From assembly GCF_000143415.4 (NCBI RefSeq), contig NW_003314280.1, positions 1,346,152-1,410,151 of the forward strand: a DNA stretch of 64,000 nt. Direction: 5' to 3'. The DNA is from Selaginella moellendorffii. Taxonomy: Eukaryota; Streptophyta; Lycopodiopsida; Selaginellales; Selaginellaceae. Below the pieces are notes generated by a model. That model had not been told where the DNA came from and did no database searches. It was given only the letters and a program-made list of their open reading frames with translations. Below, piece after piece: positions 59,270 through 64,000 of this stretch; the stretch's first letter is position 1, and every line of letters begins with the position of its first letter. A program made the translations under genes and the position numbers.

Positions 59270-61435
59270 ATGGCGGGAGTGGCTGTTTGGAATGTGGTGG
59301 AGAATCTCCACGCCCAGGATTTGGTCGGCGGCGTATTCCTGGCAGACGAGGCGGCGCTGGCGGCGCTCCAGAGCTTCAGCCGTGCCGGCGTCGTCGCCGC
59401 GCACAAACAGCTCCGCCAAGAGTCCGCGGCCATGGAGGCGGTAAGCAAGAGCCAGGGTACGTACCGCGGCTGCGTCCCTAGCTATATGGATCCGCACGGA
59501 TTGCCCTCCTTTCCGGTGCCGCTGGTCACGAGTCGATCCACTCTCTGCAAGAATGTGGGGCTTGTGGATCTGGAGCCCGGCCGAGCCAGTCCGGGCAGTG
59601 TTCTTCACGGGTTTCTCCGAGTGGAGGCCTTTCGCTGCTCCAATGTGGCCGTGACGGCACTGGAAGACGACAGTGGAAGAATGGCAAGGGTCTTGGCTCT
59701 CAACTCGCTGTTTTGGAATTCCTCACAGGAAGAAGTGGCAAGGATTTTTCCACAGGGCGCGGAGGTTCTTGTGAAGCACCCATGCTTGGTGGAAGCGGAG
59801 TTTTGCCAGGGCCTGGCACTCTGGGTGCCAAATCCACTCTCGCTCGAGATCGTCTCTTACTTCCCTCGTATGGAAGTTGGCGAGCCGGATGTTTATCTCA
59901 GCTGGGGAAGCAAGGAACTCGACGAGAGGAAAAACTTCTTGGCTGCGGCGGATCTCTTCACTCGCTGTCTCGAGTGTCTCCGAGCTTGTGGAGACGAGAC
60001 CAAGATGGTGGTGGCTCTCGTGAGGCGAGCCGAGGCACGTCTCAAGCTCGAGCGCTACGAGGAGGCACTGGCCGACGTCGAAAAGGCACTGGCACTGGAT
60101 CGTCACGACTTCAAGAGCCTCGCAGTGAAAGGAGCGGCGCTGCTCGGGCTCAAGCAGTATGGATCTTCCACCTCGTGCTTCAAGCAGGTGGCCGAAGTGG
60201 AAGCCTCTCCAACTTACAGGAGCTTGTACGATGCTTCGCTGCGTTTCAACGAGCAAAGCGAACGTGGAGTTTACGATCTCTCGGAGCATTACCTCGCAGC
60301 TGGAGGAAATGTGGAAGAGGATCGAGCCCCGGAACTTGCAGACTTCGTTGGTCCCGTCAAGGTGGCGATGACTCGAGATGCCCGAGGGAGGGGCCTCTTT
60401 CTCACCGAAAGCGTCTCCGTGGGACAACTTCTTCTCGTCAGCAACGCGGTAGCTATGGTTTTTCCAGACGAGGACTGCCCGGTTTTGGAGGTGGATAAGT
60501 TTGGCACTCTTCTCACGGCGGTGCTGAGAGCCTGCATAGCTTCTCCCAGGACTCTGGCACAAGTGTACAGCTTGGCCGAGAGCGATCCTGTCACAGGATT
60601 AACTATCGACAAGAACGAGGTCCCAGAGATGGAACTCTTCCAGCCAAACACAGGTTCTCTCGAGCTCCACGAGGAGCTCCTTCTCGACGTTACGCGCATC
60701 GCAAACATCCTCCACTGCATCAACGAGAATGGAAAGGCAGCTGACACTCTTGTCACCAGAGACTTTGATGGCTTGTGGACGCTTCCAAGCTTCCTGAACC
60801 ATTCGTGCCTTCCAAACGTTGGTGTCCACTACGTTGGAAAGGCTCTCTTGGTGGTGGCCGCAAGAGATATGGAGGCCGAGACGGAGCTCGTTCGATCGTA
60901 TGGCAGTGCTCTCGCTCCCTGGAACCCGATGAGGCGGGAGTCCATCAGAGTGGAATGCCGGTGCGAGAGGTGTGCTCTGGAAAAACGACTGGAAGAAGAG
61001 CTCCGGGATGTAAGCCAGAGGTTTGATGCGCTGCTCAATGCTACCTCAATGGTGGAGTCGGAGTTTCACGAGCAGCTGGGAGAGCTAGCAGTGGAGCTGG
61101 AACGCAAAGTTTGGGATGTGGATTTGAGAGAAACCGAGAAGCAGTGGCTCCGGACGTCGTACTGCCTGGCTTACTTGTCTTTTTATTTGAGAAACGAGAC
61201 TTGTCAAAGAGAGAAAACGATGCCTTTGAAGGAAGACATTGCTCGAGCTCTTCACTCGACTTCTCCTGGTTTTAGCAAGACCCTGATGGCAATGTGCTGC
61301 TTGCTCGAGGATGGAAATGGCAGCAGAGGGCTCCTGGAAGACGAATGCTTTGCGCTTTGTGGACGTCAAAACCATGAGGTTGCCGCAGCCATTGTCAAGC
61401 AAGCCAGATACAAAGGTAAGGAATTCTTCTGGTGA
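59270..61435 (+). CDS. TPR and SET domain protein (SMYD-like lysine methyltransferase)
   Basis: Single open frame of 721 codons. The first ~210 residues form a plant-type extension. TPR-like helices lie at about 215-320 (FLAAADLFTRCLECLRA, ALVRRAEARLKLERYEEAL, VEKALALDRHDFKSLAVKG). A split SET domain lies at about 365-590: RGRGLFLTESVSVGQLL, then LPSFLNHSCLPNVGVHYVG with the SAM-binding NHSC-PN motif, then ELVRSYG and the post-SET cysteines CRCERC. This layout is that of SMYD/TPR-SET methyltransferases that modify histones or other proteins; the target is unknown. The end is uncertain, since a GTAAGG donor at 61415 could splice to a further exon. The start at 59270 is the first ATG of the frame and gives a natural N-terminus. 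Confidence 0.88.
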   Translation: MAGVAVWNVVENLHAQDLVGGVFLADEAALAALQSFSRAGVVAAHKQLRQESAAMEAVSKSQGTYRGCVPSYMDPHGLPSFPVPLVTSRSTLCKNVGLVDLEPGRASPGSVLHGFLRVEAFRCSNVAVTALEDDSGRMARVLALNSLFWNSSQEEVARIFPQGAEVLVKHPCLVEAEFCQGLALWVPNPLSLEIVSYFPRMEVGEPDVYLSWGSKELDERKNFLAAADLFTRCLECLRACGDETKMVVALVRRAEARLKLERYEEALADVEKALALDRHDFKSLAVKGAALLGLKQYGSSTSCFKQVAEVEASPTYRSLYDASLRFNEQSERGVYDLSEHYLAAGGNVEEDRAPELADFVGPVKVAMTRDARGRGLFLTESVSVGQLLLVSNAVAMVFPDEDCPVLEVDKFGTLLTAVLRACIASPRTLAQVYSLAESDPVTGLTIDKNEVPEMELFQPNTGSLELHEELLLDVTRIANILHCINENGKAADTLVTRDFDGLWTLPSFLNHSCLPNVGVHYVGKALLVVAARDMEAETELVRSYGSALAPWNPMRRESIRVECRCERCALEKRLEEELRDVSQRFDALLNATSMVESEFHEQLGELAVELERKVWDVDLRETEKQWLRTSYCLAYLSFYLRNETCQREKTMPLKEDIARALHSTSPGFSKTLMAMCCLLEDGNGSRGLLEDECFALCGRQNHEVAAAIVKQARYKGKEFFW

Positions 61436-61439
61436 GGAT

Positions 61440-63757
61440 AATTTTTTAAACAAAGCTCTTCACTTCCATAATTTTTATACTTTTTTGAGGATTTTAAATA
61501 CACACTAAATTCTGTTACATAAACTTTTGCTTTTTACCATTTACTCTAAATAATATTAATTATTTATAGATAATAATAAATGTTTAAAACATATTTACTA
61601 TCACATTTTACTATGATAAATACTAAAAGAGTTAGTGAGTTTATAAGCTTTATATGTTTTATTTATTCCGAGATATTCATGAAGACATATTTTCATATGA
61701 TAACTCTTAACATTTATATTTTTTATTAATTTTTTGAATTTTTTTTTTTTTTTGCAATATCTACTATATCATGATGTCTACAATGAACTCTATATTGCAT
61801 TATATATTTAATTCTTGATAATAATAAAACAGTTTGTGAAGAATTAAAAAATTAATTTATTTAAAAAATGAAAAGCTTTATGAATGCATGAAATATAGCA
61901 AGTGGTCTAGATCCAATAGCTACTAAACTCCTATTACACTAATATTAGTATATAGCATTTTAGTTATATACTTGGACCTCACCTTATACCTCCTTTCAGA
62001 ATAATGAAAAACAATTAACATTTTTAAATGGATGAGTTGAGATTTGGAAAAACATTAAAATGAGACATTAGTGGATTTGTAGGTGGTGACAATTGTTTCT
62101 AATCCCTTTGTACAAAATGTTTTAAATGTTATATATGCATAATTTTTAGAGGATTAGTTTATTGGATGTCATATCAAATTTCATAAACTTGCAATCCAAT
62201 TTGTCACAAATCTCCTTTTCACTTGGCAAGGAGCCTCTTAGATAAATCACGTACTATAAGATTGGGACAATAAATTAACATTAAGTCATTCACGTTTTAT
62301 TTCATAAGTGGATGATAATAGGAGTTGTAATATAGTTATTGTTCCAATTGTATGTGGTTAAACTCTATTTGGACTAATGGAATAATGCTTGTCAAATATT
62401 AATCCCAAGACCTAATATTAGTAATTTGTGGCAATTGCAAAAGTAAACTCAACTTCGTTAGTAGTATCGGATGATTATATAGAAGTTTATATAGTGAAGC
62501 ACCAACAGAACTTTACACCTTTATGACATACGTATAGTGAAGAGATGGCAGATAACTATCTTAATCCGAATGTTGAAAATTTATATACTTCACAATCATC
62601 CCTTTAAAGGTTTGAATAAACCCTTTCACCAAACCATTTGATTATGGATGATAGACATTTGTGAAAGTGTAGCATATCTTTAATCAAGACATTAAGACAA
62701 GAAATGCCTTAGCTATAAATATGGGACCATTATCCTAAAGAATTCACTCTACTTAGAAATGTTAGAACACCTATTTGATTGAAAAGGAAGTATTTAATAA
62801 CAATTGCAAACACATTAGCAAAAGCTCTGACTTCCATGCAACAAGTCAAATAGTTAAAAGTAATAGAAAAAGCCTCATCAAATCAAATGCCACTAACTCA
62901 AATAAATAGAAAATTACAATTGACTCTAATCCTCCTTCCACAACACAAGACAAAGTATTATAAACTTGGCACTAAATGAAACTACACACATACTAAATAA
63001 CATCATTTCACATGCTAAAATCCAGATGATCTCAAATAACTTGATCATAACTCATTTTTATTCTCTTCCACTGACATAAACTTTAGCTTTTGTTAACCTT
63101 AGACAAACATCTACTTTTGATATTGTCTAAAACTGATTGTAGTACAAACTCCAGGTAACCATTGGTACAAGTTTCTCACATGAAGAATTTAAGATACGTG
63201 GTAAGACATTTAGCATCTCTATGCATGTCAAAGCCATAAACCTCCATAGCATAAAATTAAACACGGGTGAAATGTTGAGAATCTCATTCTCGCAGTCTCC
63301 TCGTGCTGATTCTAGAAATTGGCTTGGTGCAATACTAAACTCTTTTCACTTGGTTGCATGCTTGCCCACAGGCATTCTAACTCCTCAACTTCTCATTGCA
63401 ATTTGAAGGGCAATATCATCATAAACTAGTCTGTGATTGGAGCTTCCATGGCCTGAACAAGGAGCTGCCATTCTCTCAAAAGCCGAGGATCAAGGATATC
63501 TTAATTGGACCCAAAGAGCTCAATGGAGATAATCTTGTTTACCTTGGCAGGATGATCTCCATCATCTGCTTGTCTTTCAAGAGCTCAATGCTGCGGTGTT
63601 TCAGCCTCTTCGAATAACTGTTGGCTCGAGAGCCATGCATCAGGTCTTGGCATAGGATATGGATCATGAGGACCGAAGAGCGATGCTTCCCACCATAGCC
63701 CAGCTCACTGGAGTGGAGACGATGTTGTGCCCGGGCAGGATGGCCAGAATTAAATAG
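61440..63757. other. AT-rich, repeat-derived sequence before the PPR gene
   Basis: No gene recognised. The block near 61915-61960 repeats one at 3563 and 55352 ('ctaatattagtat'). 63200-63650 is less AT-rich and may be leader of the PPR gene, but no exon is supportable. Confidence 0.35.
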
Positions 63758-64000
63758 ATGCTCTCGTCATGCAGCGAGTCTTTGGAGAGGCTCATCAAGT
63801 CATGCAAGACTGCGAGCAATGCAAAGGTCATCCACAACCAAATCCTTTGCACCCACCAAAACCTCACCACCTTTGTGTGCAATCTGCTGCTGGAGATGCA
63901 CTCCAAATGCGGGAGCATCTCTCTCGCCCGCCACGTCTTCAACAACCTCTGCCCGCCCTCTTGCAGAGATTCCTTCACCTGGGTTCTCATGCTCGCAGCA
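63758..64000 (+). CDS. PPR protein, N-terminal part (runs off the window)
   Basis: 81 codons open to the edge. It starts MLSSCSESLERLIKSCKTA and continues AKVIHNQILCTHQNLTTFVC, NLLLEMHSKCGSISLARHVF and RDSFTWVLMLAA, which is the start of a PLS-type pentatricopeptide repeat protein (Gly/Ala-Lys-x-Ile-His, then Met-x-Ser-Lys-Cys-Gly). Such proteins bind organellar RNA and often guide C-to-U editing, which is very frequent in lycophytes. C-terminal domains are outside the window. Confidence 0.8.
   Translation, partial: MLSSCSESLERLIKSCKTASNAKVIHNQILCTHQNLTTFVCNLLLEMHSKCGSISLARHVFNNLCPPSCRDSFTWVLMLAA

Noticed and set aside
59723-60562. 279-codon minus-strand frame within the SET gene
   Set aside because: Antisense to the TPR/SET coding region and without recognisable motifs.
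63664-63990. 108-codon minus-strand frame at the right edge
   Set aside because: Antisense shadow of the PPR gene that starts at 63758 on the plus strand.

Overview
The window is nuclear DNA of a land plant, most likely a lycophyte such as Selaginella. Genes are compact and carry many 45-110 bp introns. They include an HD-Zip I factor, a molybdenum aldehyde oxidase, PPR genes and a ciliary dynein-assembly factor, the last fitting a plant with swimming sperm. The species is an inference from gene style; no search was run. A 100-base N gap lies at 22616-22715.

Layout. 1-4080 is AT-rich, decayed Ty3/gypsy sequence. 4136-5465 (-) is an HD-Zip I gene with a long upstream region. 10232-12030 (-) is a DNAAF11/LRRC6-like gene, 12142-13482 (-) an aldo-keto reductase, and 13560-18134 (+) an aldehyde oxidase sharing a very short promoter with the reductase. 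18155-20970 holds a PPR relic, a CYP78-like P450 pseudogene and an alcohol dehydrogenase (ADH) pseudogene. 21.9-24 kb has unclear coding fragments. 57388-59024 (-) is an intact ADH gene, with a second P450 relic beside it at 56.36-57.1 kb. 59270-61435 (+) is a TPR/SET-domain protein. A PPR gene starts at 63758 and runs off the right edge.

Between the two ADH/P450 copies lies a nested transposon stack that can be resolved to the base. An old solo LTR (26568-27392 plus 54842-54910) was split by a chromodomain Ty3/gypsy element (27393-54836, target duplication CTAAG). That element was split twice. An antisense, apparently non-coding LTR element sits in gag (29598-36958, duplication CCAGC), and a 12,546 bp terminal-inverted-repeat DNA transposon sits in pol (40301-52846, duplication TAAA).

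The 12.5 kb DNA transposon is the most unusual object. It has a 24 bp perfect terminal inverted repeat and two gene units. A minus-strand gene encodes a protein of about 1,030 residues with a probable RNase H-like transposase core. A plus-strand, many-exon gene joins a ParB-like domain, a long middle region, an acidic tract and an FCP1/NIF-type HAD phosphatase domain. It also carries roughly 25 copies of a 22 bp palindrome, recognised by eye only inside this element. Copies sit between the genes, in coding exons, and repeatedly as the body of very short introns.
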